Source: Dissophora ornata
Taxonomy: Eukaryota > Mortierellomycota > Mortierellomycetes > Mortierellales > Mortierellaceae
Assembly: GCA_025201705.1 (NCBI GenBank)
Contig: MU616602.1
Coordinates: 1-64,000 of the forward strand
DNA length: 64,000 bases
Direction: 5' to 3'
Part shown: in pieces, positions 37,697-49,681 of the stretch
How the letters are laid out: each line of letters begins with the position of its first letter
Position numbering within the stretch: the first letter of the stretch is position 1
Notes under the pieces: generated by a model
Told to the model about the DNA's origin: nothing
The model's input: only the letters and a program-made list of their open reading frames with translations
Database searches by the model: none
Program-made: the position numbers and the translations under genes

Positions 37697-38485
37697 GATA
37701 TTCTCCGTTCTCGGAGGTAAAGTCCTTGGAATGTAAGCTCTGCTTAGTTTTTACGATGGCAGAGAGTGAGAATATAGAGTGAAGTGTGCGGGAGTGGAAG
37801 AAAACAATTTTGAGATGAGCTCAAGAAAGTTCACTGGAGACCAGACCTTGAGATATCAATATCAAAATGGCAAAGTCAGAACAAAGTGAAACACGCGATT
37901 CGTCCTCAACGAGCTCAATTGTTGTTTTTTTTTTGTTTTTGTATATGGCACAGGACTGAGCAACTAATTAAATCGTTTAAATCGCAGTAGTTGACAGGTT
38001 CAGGGGTTAAACAAACATCACAGCCCACACCTTCGGGCACTAAGTAAATAACTATGACTTCTGGTCCTTGTATTCAAAAGAGACAAGGGACTGGGACCCG
38101 CTGCAGGCACACTATTTCCTCTATCGTGGTCCGCCAACAACATGTAGAGCACGCACCGATCTCTGGTGTAGCTCTAATCGTACACTCTAGCTAGAATCCT
38201 TGTACGTCCTACTAGTTACATATATATAAGACATGCCTCTGGGCCTCTCTTGACGATCAGTCAATGCACAACAAACAAAACTCATTCCCAACCTGGCCGT
38301 CCTTGTTGTTACACAAGAATGGGCGAAGCAAAAGTAAATCCCTCACTCTGAAATGGCGAAGCAAGAGATAGCAACCCCTCACTCAGAAACGGGCATGTCT
38401 CTCTTGGTACAACAAAGAAAGGATTAATCCGTTATCAGATGGGAAGTGGACGTAACCTCATCTCCAATTTTGCCAATCCATTCCA
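37697..38485. other. Upstream region of the ion channel, with small tandem repeat
   Basis: Promoter side of the channel gene, about 790 nt up to the LSU-like block. An imperfect tandem duplication with a unit of about 35 nt occurs at 38318-38388 (atgggcgaagcaaaag ... ccctcactc, repeated as atggcgaagcaagag ... cccctcactc). No gene is recognised, and the sequence does not match the 3' end of LSU rRNA. Confidence 0.5.
38318..38388. repeat. Imperfect ~35-nt tandem repeat (2 units)
   Basis: The motif g(c)gaagca(a)aag-a-a--cccctcactc occurs twice in succession (38318-38350 and 38353-38386) with small indels. Confidence 0.55.
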
Positions 38486-38519
<34 letters not shown>

Positions 38520-38962
38520 GCACCTCTAGCCTGAAATTTCCAGGGACTAAAGGGAGGCCACACTTTCATGGTTTGTGTTCATACTGAAAATCAAAATCAA
38601 GAGGACTTTTACTACTTGAGATTTCTGTTCTCGATGAGTCCCCCTTAGGACACCTGCGTTATCTTTTAACAGATGTGCCGCCCCAGCCAAACTCCCCGCC
38701 TGGCAACCTTAAAGCCGGAAGAAGGAAAATGAATTCCGCTTCTACCTATTAAATAAATAAAAAAAATAGTGGTAGTGGTAGTGGTATCTCACTGTTGCCG
38801 AAGCTCCCACTGCACCCCATTTGTCTTTTCACAATGTCAAACTAAAGTCAAGCTCAACAGGGTCTGCTTTCCCTGCTGACTTTACCAAACCTGTCTCCTT
38901 GGATATTAAGAGAGTCATTGGTACTCGCGCCGTTTACCCGTACTTGGTTGAATTTCTTCACT

Positions 38963-38996
<34 letters not shown>

Positions 38997-39859
38997 CGTC
39001 AACACCACTTTCTGGCCATCACAATGCTATGTTTTAATTAGACAGTTATATTCCCCTCGCCCGTGCCAGATCTAAGTTGAATGTTAAGTGTGCACCGGAC
39101 GCCGAAGCAGCCCAAACTCATCTGGAATAGTCTCGAATAGATCCGTGCAGTTGCCCAGATAGTTCCATAAGAATCCGAAGACCTCAAGACAGAGGCCCAA
39201 TGCACCCATTCCTTAGAGCCAATCCTTTTCCTGAAGTTATGGATCTATTTTACCGACTCCCTTTATTCACATTGTCCCATCCACTAAAAACTGTTCACCT
39301 TGGAGACCTGCTGCGGTTATGAGTACGACCAGGCGTGAAAATTATTCTTTTCATAGGATTTTCAAGGACCGTCGAGAGCGCACCAGGTAGGACAGAGGCG
39401 TACTGCTCCACCAAACATTGAACCGTATCTCTAGGCAATCTGATTTCATGGTGACGGTCTGCTAAAAAGAAAAGAACCCCCTTCCTAGGGCTCCCACTGG
39501 CATCTCCGAGTTCATTTTCGTTGCCACATTCTGGTACTGGAATATTAACCTGCTTCCCTTTCGATAGGCGGCGCAAAGAATTGGGTACTTTAAAACGGAA
39601 CTTCCTTGTCTCTTAGGATCGACTAACCCATGTCCAACTGCTGTTCACATGGAACCTTTCTCCACTCCAGTCTTCAAAGTTCTCATTTGAATATTTGCTG
39701 CTACCACCAAGATCTGCACTAGAGGTTGTTTCACTCAGATTTACGTCTAAAGCTTCTTCACAACCTCCGCGCCTGCCTACTCGCCAGAGTTTCGCTTTCA
39801 CCCTGACGGCGAATTATGGGCAACGTGCTTGAGCGCCATCCATTTTCAGCGCTAGTTCA

Positions 39860-39893
<34 letters not shown>

Positions 39894-40085
39894 ATTCCGA
39901 CTTCCATGGCCACCGTCCTGCTGTCTAGATGAACTAACACCTTTTATTGTGTCTGATGAGCATGTATTCCGGCGCGTTAAATTCGCATTCAATTAATCCC
40001 GCATCGCCAGTTCTGCTTTCCAAAAATACCAAAAATGGTCCGTTGGAAAATCCTCTAATCATTCGCTTAACTTTATAAAACTGAA
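38486..40085 (-). pseudogene. Decayed nuclear LSU (25S/28S) rRNA copy
   Basis: Read on the minus strand, several long blocks match conserved LSU rRNA: the block around agccagttatccctgtggta (38491), gatgtgccgccccagccaaa (about 38671), acaatgtcaaactaaagtca (about 38831), gaaatcacattgcgtcaaca (about 38985), gagacctgctgcggttatga (about 39302), atttgctgctaccaccaaga (about 39691) and ttcggcaggtgagttgttac (about 39859), in correct reverse order. Homology stops abruptly at 38486 and near 40085, so neither end of the gene is present. There are deletions (about 110 nt of LSU missing near 38912; another in the cctttagtccc region) and a GTGGTA-type expansion at 38769-38785, so it cannot be functional. 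It is a single isolated fragment, not part of an rDNA array. Confidence 0.88.
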
Positions 40086-40196
40086 CGAGTTTCTTTCTTT
40101 AGAACCTCAAACTAGTCTTGTTGCGGCTTGTCCTAGGTAAACGGTGTCGTGGAGCCAAGCAGGGCTGTGAGTGTGAGGGCAACCTCAGCAGAGCGG

Positions 40197-40526
40197 TTAA
40201 TGTACTGGCGGTAGAAATTTGTTTAATCCAAGAAATTGCGTGACCTGTCGTTGGGTTCTGGGCGATGGCCACTCGCGGATGGCCTTAGCAAGCTCTGCGT
40301 TTGTCTTGAGTCGATCCTTGGAAATGATGTGGCCCAGGAGCTCGGTCTCCTCCTGCATGAACGAGCACTTTGAAAGTTTGCAATGCAATCCAGCTGCGCG
40401 CGAGAGAGAAAGGACTTCGCGGATATGTTTGCAGCGCTCTTCTTCTGAGTCCGAGCATATTAGCTGTCCAGCCCTCTCAGTATCGGACCTCGCATATGTA
40501 CGTATATTAGTCGCTTCATACACCAC
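40197..40526 (-). mobile_element. Ty3/gypsy retrotransposon fragment (reverse transcriptase)
   Basis: A minus-strand frame of 109 residues retains the RT region just after the YxDD site: HIREVLSLSRAAGLHCKLSKC, FMQEETELLGHIIS, AELAKAIREWP and RQVTQFLGLNKF, which are typical of Ty3/gypsy elements (Metaviridae). The catalytic YxDD itself is gone, replaced by unrelated residues before LICSDSEEE. The frame stops where the RNase H connection should begin. No LTRs, integrase or gag are seen nearby, so this is a dead fragment. Confidence 0.85.
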
Positions 40527-40570
40527 GAGGGCCAGCGTACTTCAGCCTTTTGTGTCGCGCCGTGATTCCG
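40515..40570. repeat. Dispersed repeat, copy 2
   Basis: The stretch starting catacaccacgagggccag and ending ttttgtgtcgcgc is the partner of 33010-33060. It directly abuts the upstream end of the Ty3/gypsy fragment. Confidence 0.6.
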
Positions 40571-41074
40571 CGCTCCTCCTCGCGGGTCGACTGTTTTCTT
40601 ACATCGCGGTTCCCAGTCGCCTGACTCCTCCAAGTGGCCAACAAACTTGTGGATCGCTCTGCTCGTGCAATCTACATGGTGTAGCAAAGGCCGGGCCCAT
40701 TCCTTGATCAGACTGACAGGTGTGATGCCGCAGTAAAGGTCGCTGATCTACCACACGAGTTTAGGAGTTCGATGTCCCCGATTCAGAAGCAGAAGACGAA
40801 GATGGCGCACAGGTTATAGAATATATGCAAGATATGAGTCGAGTAGATTGGCAGCCCAACTTTATAATAGACGTACAAGCTCTGTGTAATAATCAGTCTA
40901 AAAATACATGCAAACGAGATAGAAAGAGTAATTAAGGAATGAGGTTCGTTACGAATACAAACGGGAGAATAAAAAAAGGAAGAAAGAGAAAAAAGAAAGA
41001 AAGAATAAAGAATAAAGAAAAAAAAAGATCGTTCTATGAAAAGAAATAATACACATTGTTCGCTTTGCGCGCCT
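40571..41074. other. Spacer between retroelement fragment and BRE1
   Basis: About 500 nt with A/G-rich low complexity (40965-41035) next to the BRE1 stop. No gene is seen. Confidence 0.5.
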
Positions 41075-44000
41075 CTAGAGATAGATCTCTTTCACGTCCT
41101 TGGCCCCAAAATTCTCGCGACATGTTGGGCACTTTCGCTGGCGGAACTCCAGCTGATTATCCATGCACTGCTTGCAGAACACATGCATGCATCGCAGGAT
41201 CACATGCGACTTGAAGTTGACATCGCATGCGGGACACTTTAGCAGCTTTAGGTACCGTGCTGCCTGCTTCGCTGCCTCGGAATGCTCGCCTGAACTCGAC
41301 TCCGCCTTGTTGTGCTCTTCGATCTTGCGTTTCATTGCGTCCGTCTCCTCGGCGAGTCGTCTCCGCGCATGTGCCTCATTCTCATACGCATCCGTGCGTT
41401 CCTTCAGCAAGTTCTGCAGCTCGTTCAGTCGCTCTTCCTGTCGGGCATACTTCTCTTTGAAGCTTGCGTTTTGCTGCGTGTGTTCCTGAAGTTTCGTTTT
41501 GTGCAATGCCACGCTGCTATTTAAGAGTGTCTGCTCTCTTTCCAGAGTCGCCTATTTCAGTAAAGTAGAAGTATGTTCGTTAGATATCAGAGATGTCCAA
41601 GATCATGATGACCCTTTGCCATTAAAATCGCAGACATATGCAATCCTACCATCTGCATGTTCAGATTCTTTTCTCGCTCCTCCAGTTTTCGAATCTGATC
41701 CAGCTGCATGTCCGACTGCCGCTTCATCACCGCTGTCATGTTGGCGCTGGCATCTTTAGCGCGGATCAAAAGATTACATTTTGATTCTTGTCGCGTCTTG
41801 TCCGAGAGCAGCTTGTAAATCAAATCTTCCTTCTGCGCCAGATCAATCACCTTACGCGAAGTTGCTTCTTCGAGTTGACCCCAAGCTGAAGCGACAGTAT
41901 GGAGTTCGTTGAGCAACGGCGCTTGAACTGCCTCGAGTGCCAGCACCTTTTGCTCTAGAACCTGAATGGCCTCGTCTTTGGCTTGGATCGTTGCCGTCAG
42001 ACCCTTAACTGGATCTGCCGCGTTGTCGCCAATCAAACCTTCGAGTCTAGCAAGCTTGGCAGTCAGGTCCTCAACCCGTGCCTTAAGCCGCCGCTCAGAC
42101 AAGATAGCCTCCTCAAGCTCACGCAGCTGCGATGTTGCTTCTTTGGACGACTCCAGTTCAATGTTGAGTGCTTTGATCTGTTCCTCTGAGCTCTTTAGTT
42201 TGTTGCGAAGATCATCCAAAAACGATTTGTCTGTCGGTCCGTTGAGGTAAAACGCAAACGCATCCTTGTCGCCCGTGTTGGCAGCCAACATAATCTGAAG
42301 CCTCTGAATATCTGTAGCCAAGGTAGTGATACGATCCTGCGAACAGTTTCAATGCAAATTAACGTTAGTCTCAATACTGTTTCCTGTCCACTCTGTCAAA
42401 CACTATGATTCCCTTCTCTCAATTTGGGCAAAAAACCGCATTTTACTATTACCTTTCTCGTATTTGCGATCTTACGGATTTCCTGGTTTTGCTGCATCTC
42501 ATAGTCATCCTTTGTGCACCTGGCTTCGTACATCTGCTGGAATCGGTCGCGATTGTCACGCAGGCGAGAGATATCATTCTCCAATTTCTTCAGCTCGCCT
42601 TCCAAGGCCGCCCTACGACCCTTTTCTTCGGTCTCGAGGTTCTCCATAAACTTTCGTCGACAGAGGTGCAATTCCTCGAGGTCTGCCTTCAATTTGACAA
42701 CTTCGTTCCGGTAGTGCTCAGCATCATTGCGAGCATATTGCATTTGAGAGAGAAGCGACTTGACGTACTGAGAGTCCTGAACCCGCTCATCTGGAATGTG
42801 GTTGAGCTGCGACTTGAGTGAGTCCAGTTCGTTCTTCAATTGGATCCTCTGCGTCTTCATCTCTTCCAGCTCCGACAATCGCGTCAATGCAAGCTCCCGA
42901 TACTGCAAAAGCTCGTCTCTGGAAGCGTCATAAACCTCGTTTTTGGAATCCGCCGGCCCTGAGGACGGCGTCGTGGCATCAGGCATGCCACTATAATTCT
43001 CGCCAAAAATCTCGCCAGACGTCACTGCGGTGACAATCGCACTTTTTCCACGGTCCAGATTCTTCTCAACCCGGCGCAACCTCTCCTTCGAATCATCCAA
43101 TTTCTCTGCTGCATCCTCAAGTCGGTTTTTTGTCATCTCGAGTTCATTCTTCAATCTCAACACCTGGTCTGCGAATCCATGGCATTGAGCTTGAAGCTGG
43201 TCGATATCCACCTGCCCCTTTCTGTAGAGGGCTGCGATCTTATTCTGCTCCAGAGTCAAACCCTCTACGATTGTGCTCTCCTTTGTCAGTGGATCTAAAT
43301 TATATAGCAATGTCCGCATTAGACAATTTTACGGAATAATAGGATATAAAAGAAAATGTATGGTCAACATGACGGGTATGTTACCTGCTTCCGCCAGGGA
43401 GCTCCAGAAGGTATCGCGTTGTTCGCTCCATTCCTCAATGATCCGAAGAAGTTTGATCACAATTTCTTTCGTGTACTCTGAGCGAGCTTCCACTGCTGGT
43501 TTTAGCGCCTCTACGGTAAGCTCTTTGATGTTACAGTGCTGTTTATCTGCAGTGGATTCATTAAGTAGAAACGACGCAAAACTGGTGCCGTCTGCAATGG
43601 TAGAAATCCAGAAAGATATAACACAGTTACTAAAGCAATTTCTTTCGTCTTTCATAAATGTAACATCAAAATCAATTACCTTGCAGCACCACCAAGTCCT
43701 TTGCTTCTGCATTGATGTCGACTCTGGACATGAGCATTTTCAGATCCTGAAGCAACTATTATACCCAGGGATAAGATGAGGTACAACCGTCAGATATAAG
43801 AGGTCGCAGGATCCAAGGCAAAGAATTAAATTCATGGCCACATTATCCGTACCTTATTCCAGTAGATATCGACCGTACTAAGATGGGCCTCATAGTCGAC
43901 CTGCTTATCGTGGAGCTGTATAATCCTTTCCTGTGCTCGCGAGTATTCCCGCTTGTAATCCTGCATTTGCCTCCATATCGCGTCCTTTTGAAAATTAAGA

Positions 44001-44734
44001 AGTGCTTCCTAAACTCACAAAGGAAAACAGGGGGGAGATCAATTTTGGTCAACCAGTGTTAGCAATCTAGTTCGCTCAGCTGTTCAAGAAGTCATTTCCA
44101 GCAAGGAGGCCCCAGGAAACAAAACAAAAAACAATCGGCAATAAGAGCCTGGACTGAAATTGCCCTAAGCCCGCCCTCGTCCCACACGCCCGTCGTCCAT
44201 TTCTCCAATAAAAAAATCTTCCTCGGGAAATTACAAGCAACTGGGTATGGGGTGTATGAGCAAACGCTGACGTCCTTCTACCATAGGGGAAAGAAGAGAG
44301 GGATAGAGTGTCAACAGCAAAGATCCTGCCCCAGTGAGCCTTGATGGTCTTGTGGCGGGAGGTCTGTTGTGATAAATGGCGGGGTTTCACCTCTCGTAAG
44401 CGCTGTTTGTGTGCACCAAGCTTCGCGCAGTGGTAAAGCAGCGATGGTAAAAGGGAAAAAGGAAAGCAAGGAGAAAAGATAAAAGAAAAACAAGCGCCTT
44501 TCATACCTCAGCTGTCGACATGGAGCTTGAGATGCCCTTGCTATTGCTTATATGTGCGGGACTTTTGCTGCTACTGTCGCTTCCAGGGAACTTATTCTTC
44601 TTCGGCAAAGGGCTCGTGACCCCGGGGCCAGCGACGGGGCTGCTGAGGTCCGCGGCTCTGGGAGAGACAGCAGGAGCCGGAAGCCCAGCAGCTTCGTCAG
44701 TAAGCTTGCGCTTACGGATGCTTCTCTCTTCCAT
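41075..44734 (-). CDS. BRE1: E3 ubiquitin-protein ligase Bre1 (RNF20/40 family)
   Basis: Seven exons (44734-44507, 44008-43853, 43755-43680, 43591-43385, 43294-42453, 42336-41650, 41551-41075) join in phase to 890 residues. Bre1 with Rad6 mono-ubiquitinates histone H2B, a prerequisite for H3K4 and H3K79 methylation. The start MEERSIRKRKLTDE has a basic patch. The N-terminal Rad6-binding region includes EALLNFQKDAIWRQMQDYKR and EAHLSTVDIYWNK. The middle is almost wholly coiled coil, with a short acidic/Pro gap (GEIFGENYSGMPDATTPSSG). The C-terminal RING is intact C3HC4: CPACDVNF, CMHVFCKQC, CPTCRENFGAKDVKEIYL. ATG 44734 is the first ATG of the frame; the frame extends only four codons further up. 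Length is between yeast Bre1 (700) and human RNF20 (975). Confidence 0.95.
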
Positions 44735-45815
44735 AGAAGCGGCCACACGGAGATCCTTAGAAGGGCTTATGATGAAAACCGGCTGATGTTTAGATGGAGA
44801 GTTGGGTGATGGGTTGGTCTATGAGGTACGAAGGCGAAGGGATTCCAGAGTCGATGCAAATATACGCAGCGTCTCTAATGTGGAAGAGCAGCAGCAAGGA
44901 AAAGAGGGACTATACGACATGGACAGCAAAAGCGCGGGATGGCCGATCAGTAAAATGGCGGCAAAACATGACATTCATCATGACAATTGAATTCTTACGA
45001 TCAACGATCTCTACCTTCGAGACCTGCGTCAAGTTGATGCAAATGGTTTGCAGTGGTTTTTGTTTCCAAAAGGATTGCGGCCTGGATTGGAGGTGATGCG
45101 AAAGATTGGGATGTGAAGAGAAGGGGTTCTCTTGGTCGTCTCCAGTGTTTATCTTTTTACTCATCAAAAGAGAGGGAAGAGAGATGAGTCTGCAGCATCT
45201 GCGATGATTTTTCAGCTACGCACCACGTGCCCTTTTTTTCTCCTGTCTGAAAACGCGTTCACATTCCTCATGGCTTGAAGATATGCCGACTTGTTCAGAG
45301 CAGTGCAAAGTCTCCAATATGTCCGAGCGATCGGCCTTTCATTAGAATGACAAGTCGACACGGAGCTACGAAAATCAGCAGCCATTTGAGACCATTTAGA
45401 CCGAGAATGTGAAATCAAGGTTCAGCCTCTTGATGGCAGAAGTATCACGTCGAGGAGAAAGAAGTACATGATATGATGGGCCAGGATTGTCTTTGATAAC
45501 AGCATCATCCTTTATGAATATGAAGTGTGCTGGCTCAATAGAAGCAGGGAGTGAACGCATATATCTCATCCGCAATGACACGAGGGATGGGCACCGACCG
45601 AACGAGCACCATGAATGTGCACTCTGTCAACTCTTTCGATTATCACAGCAAGTGTGCTCCTTGCAGGCGTTAAAAATTGACAACGCGATTTGAAGTGGCT
45701 TGTCTGCATCGCCTACATCTTGTTTTACCTCGATCCCTCTTAACATTCCCTCTCGCTTTCGCCAACCTAGACCCATTGACGAGTTCGCAATCCGACTCCT
45801 ACAGCAGGCACACAA
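44735..45815. other. Divergent promoter region (BRE1 / ELYS-like)
   Basis: About 1.08 kb between divergent starts. I see no coding signal, RNA gene or repeat. Short frames on both strands lack motifs. Confidence 0.5.
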
Positions 45816-48800
45816 ATGACCCTCGTCACGGAATTCAGACCCGTCTCGCACGAGTTCTACCCCGAGGAATTTCACGGCGCTGCGTTCGTCGGAGCAAAGA
45901 CCGCCGATGCCCTGTGGTTCTACAGATTTGATTCAACTTTCATCGAAGTTCGCGACATCTTTACCTGTCAGGACAGAGTCTTTGCCTCGCTCTCTACCGC
46001 CGATATCAAACAGCGCTTCAGGGACCTACTCAGAGGCAATGAGGTAATTCATCTTCTGCTTGATAACCCCCTGGCTTCACAGGAGAGTCTCAGTCACTTA
46101 CGCGCGGATATCCATCAGTGCAGCCTTGTGTGTCAGGATAACACTATATTCAAGACGCCTTTCTGACCACTGCCCTTCCACTTCATGGTACACTTGATTC
46201 TTTAGATCCGTATTGTCAACGTACAGGATGCTTACGTGGGCGAGTTTCATGCGCTAGTCTTTGTGGTGCGGGAGGTGCAAGAAGACAGGGATCACGTCTT
46301 CATCTGGAACCTGTTGACACTCCATCTTCAGTTACTCGTTTCTGCACCCCGGCTCCTGACCGCTGCGACAGTGACGGCCCAGCAAGCAATCACGGTGAGC
46401 CATCGTTTAGTAAAGTCATGGGGGAAGGCTCCACTTCGTCACACCTCTCCAACCCAGCCTTCACATCGGCCACTAATCTCTACCGGATCTTGGTCTTTGC
46501 GATCGTCATCATCATCCTCACTGCAGAGAAACAACAATGACGATGCAACCTCACCATCGATCGATATGGACGAGGAAGAAGAGGAGCACGAGGAAGAGGA
46601 GGACTCTCAAAGCAGGGTACGTCTTCAGGGAAACAGGAGGCAACTCTTAGTCCTCGGACATCGTAATGGCTGGGTTACCATCTACAAGTTTACCATCTCG
46701 CTTACAGGACAAGTGAGCTGTGCAAAGGCAAGTGTCTCCAGCCGCAGGGCAATACCGGCCACCCGCTTGTATCAATCGCGTTAACCCTCTAACTTGTCAT
46801 GTTATTCGGTGCGCATAGGAGCCAGAACATGAAATTTCTCTTAACAATGGATCAGTAAGATTATTTTTGTCTCACCCAGCTCGTGATATCCGACATCATC
46901 CTAGGAAAGCAGCATTAATTCTAACTGCCGTTTTTACTACACTTACTTTAATATAGATAACGTCATTCGCCACACTCTCCAACAAAAACGCAGGATCTAT
47001 TCCAGTTATTGTAGCAGGAACATCCGAGGCTAAGGTGTTTGTGATCAAATACGATGGCGCTCAGGAAAGCAAAAAGTTGCAGGTGCTTATGGCTCTTGAA
47101 GATCTTAAATCGAAAAACCTCCCTATCACCAGCATTACACTCGAACATACGAACGACGAGATGCTCGACCTATTGGCTGTCGGTCAGGGTTATGCACCGG
47201 GCATGAAGGAATGCGGCGAATGCCCTACAATCTCTATCTACTACCTCCGACCCCAAAAGTCCGACTACCGGTTGCTAGGCTATGTTCAGCCACCAATGTT
47301 GGAAGGAGAAGTCGCAACAGGAGGAAAGACGTTGGCTGCTACTGTATCGGAAGATGCAAATGGTCTTCGAATCCATTGTGCATTTTCGATTCAGGTCGGT
47401 CAGGCCCCGCTGCGTTCCAACTTGACAACTGTCCAAATCAACAACAAGGACGTACAAAACCTAGACGTCGTGGAGATGACGGCAAATGAAGGAGGAACGC
47501 TCTTAGATATCAGCTCACAGACAAATTCTTACGAGCTCGCAGTCCTGTACCTCGGCAAAATCGTCAACTATGTGCATGCGGCTGACATTGAATGGAATCG
47601 CAAGGAGTCCGAGTGGGCCGATGGAGTGGACGAACAGGAGACAATGCACCGGGATCTCGCGCCCATGTATGGATTGTTTTTCGAGGAAAAGGCGAAATTC
47701 AACTACACTGACTCTGAGCTTGCCGAGATTGAACAGCGACGCCGGCAAATGGGTGGAACGCTATTTTATGATCGTCTCCTGCAGTTTGTGGAGCTGGAAG
47801 GTATGATCTAGAAGTTGGAATTGCCGTGTTCGTTTCTACAGATAATACCTTGTGCTTATTTTTGCATCATGCACTTACTCTCTTCTTTCGCTCTTTTATT
47901 TCTCCATCTAGTCGGCGCGCTTTATCCCCCCAGAAACCATGCTCAGCAGCGCAACCTTTGGACAAACATATACTTCAACGGTAATCTCGACACAGACAAC
48001 AGGAATTGCTTGGCGTACTACCTACTTAAAAATCAACACGGATATGCCAATGAACGGTTTTTGAAGGAGTATATGATCCCACCACGATTTGTGGACCTCA
48101 TGAACGGGTTTTGGGCCCTTGATCACTTTGAATTCAAAGTAAGAAGCCCTACTTTAAGTGTGCACATGCAAGTTCTGCAACCAATATCGTCCAAGATCTC
48201 AGCTGAAACCTTGCTCTTGATCTATTTTATGCTAGAGTGCTATACTGTACCTTTCCCGCCCTGGACTGACAGTGGATTGGCTCGAGGAAGTGATTGAGAC
48301 GATTTACGAACATGGGTCTCCACATCTTGCACTTCAGTTCATGGTGGCTGCCAACCTCGACCTGAAGTCAAGCCGATTTGTAGAGCTGAAGATGAAGGCA
48401 CTACTTGGGTCAGATTTTGCAGAGGCGTTCTACTTCCAGAGATCGAGTACACTCTCCGTTCGAGCAGAAAACAACAGCGTTACGGAGGACGGCGATGCAA
48501 AGATGTCATCAGTCCCAGCTGGAAAGAAAGAGCACCTGTTTACGTTACTACTAGATCATTGTTTCCTGGGTAAGCACGATCGTTGTCGCTTTTTATTGTC
48601 GCTAGCATAGCTATTGGACACCCCTGCTAATCATCGCAATTTGTTCATTTACGGCAGACAAACCGAACAGGAAGGCGATTCGAACCCTCTCGCTGCTGAC
48701 CATGAATGATGCTGAGGAGGGTGCATTCATCCAGTATTGTGATCAGCATTCTGGCTTGACGCGTGAGGTTGGGCAGGAATTCTTAATCATGTACTATGTA

Positions 48801-49418
48801 AACCATTCTCGGTATCTGGAGGCTATTCGCTTGCACCGGAAACTTCTCGCTGTGGAGCTCGAAAATGAGGACGCGGAAAAGTTCCATCGCGAAGCCATCG
48901 AGCGCCGAAATAGTCGTCAATTCGGAGAGGGCGCTAAGCAATCCAGTGGGTCGAAGAATGACTGGACCAAGGGCCAGAAGCGACAGCTGCTCATCGACAA
49001 CTTGATGATGGTCCTGCCCGCAGCACAGAAGGTGGTTTTGGAACTCGAGGAGGAACAAACTACCAGCTCTTCAGCTCAGGAGAAACGCGAGAAGACTGTT
49101 GGTGGCGGAAGCAGTATCAAGGGAGTAGTGGAGACTTTGATGAAAGAAGTGGACGGACCATTAACGAGTCTGAAAGGCGTCGATTTGAACTCGGTGACGA
49201 GGTCGTTGAACAGACATGTTCCTGGGGGCGATATGGAGGGAACTGATGACCAAGAGGCTGAATCCGTGCGGTCTGGACGCCTGAAGAGCAATGACAGCTC
49301 TCTGGGCAAGGATAATGCTCACACAAAGTCTGAGGACGGGGCTATAGGCAGCGAGAGTAACACCCCGAAGGTGTTTGAGGCAGACATCATGGATGTGGAC
49401 TCGGATGATGACTTGTAA
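45816..49418 (+). CDS. ELYS-type nucleoporin (nuclear pore assembly factor)
   Basis: Exons 45816-46043, 46206-46727, 46819-46854, 46957-47800, 47912-48138, 48236-48569 and 48658-49418 close in frame at 983 residues. The N-terminal half is beta-rich with propeller-like repeats (EFHALVFVVREVQ, LVLGHRNGWVTIYKF, YELAVLYLGKIVNYVH). The C-terminal helical part matches the ELYS domain: FYDRLLQFVE, LYPPRNH, CLAYYLLKNQ, FMIPPRF-like, GFWALDHFEFKSAILYLSRP. In animals ELYS/MEL-28 recruits the Nup107 complex to chromatin; fungal Ely5 and its relatives are shorter. An acidic EEEE patch (about residue 205) interrupts the propeller. The tail is disordered and acidic, ending DVDSDDDL. The second intron starts with GC (AAG|GCAAGT, 46728), a rare but accepted GC-AG intron; a 36-nt exon follows it. 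Confidence 0.82.
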
Positions 49419-49574
49419 TAAAGAGGCGAAATACTAGAACTGAACGGTTGCATGACACACTCCAAACAAAGACGCTGTCCCGCTGCCAAGCACATCATAC
49501 CCCAATAAAGAGACGAAAAGGAACACAAGGACACAAACAGAAGACAATATTTAGTCTAGACTACTGCGTGTTGT

Positions 49575-49586
49575 GGGGGGGGGGGG
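49575..49586. repeat. Poly-G run
   Basis: Twelve consecutive G residues lie in the short convergent spacer between the ELYS-like and TM2 genes. Such a run can slip in sequencing or form a quadruplex. Confidence 0.9.
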
Positions 49587-49681
49587 TTTGTGTAATTTAT
49601 TTACATTGAAGTAATACAGTCGATATCAAAAAGAAGAGCCGTGCGGCACCAACTTGCTCCGTTCTGTCTGGCTTATTGTCT

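Noticed and set aside
38821..39075. Plus-strand frame of 84 codons
   Set aside because: It lies wholly within the LSU rRNA-like pseudogene and is an artefact of that sequence.
44076..44504. Minus-strand frame of 142 codons inside the first BRE1 intron
   Set aside because: It crosses the BRE1 donor, lacks motifs and is not in phase with the next exon.
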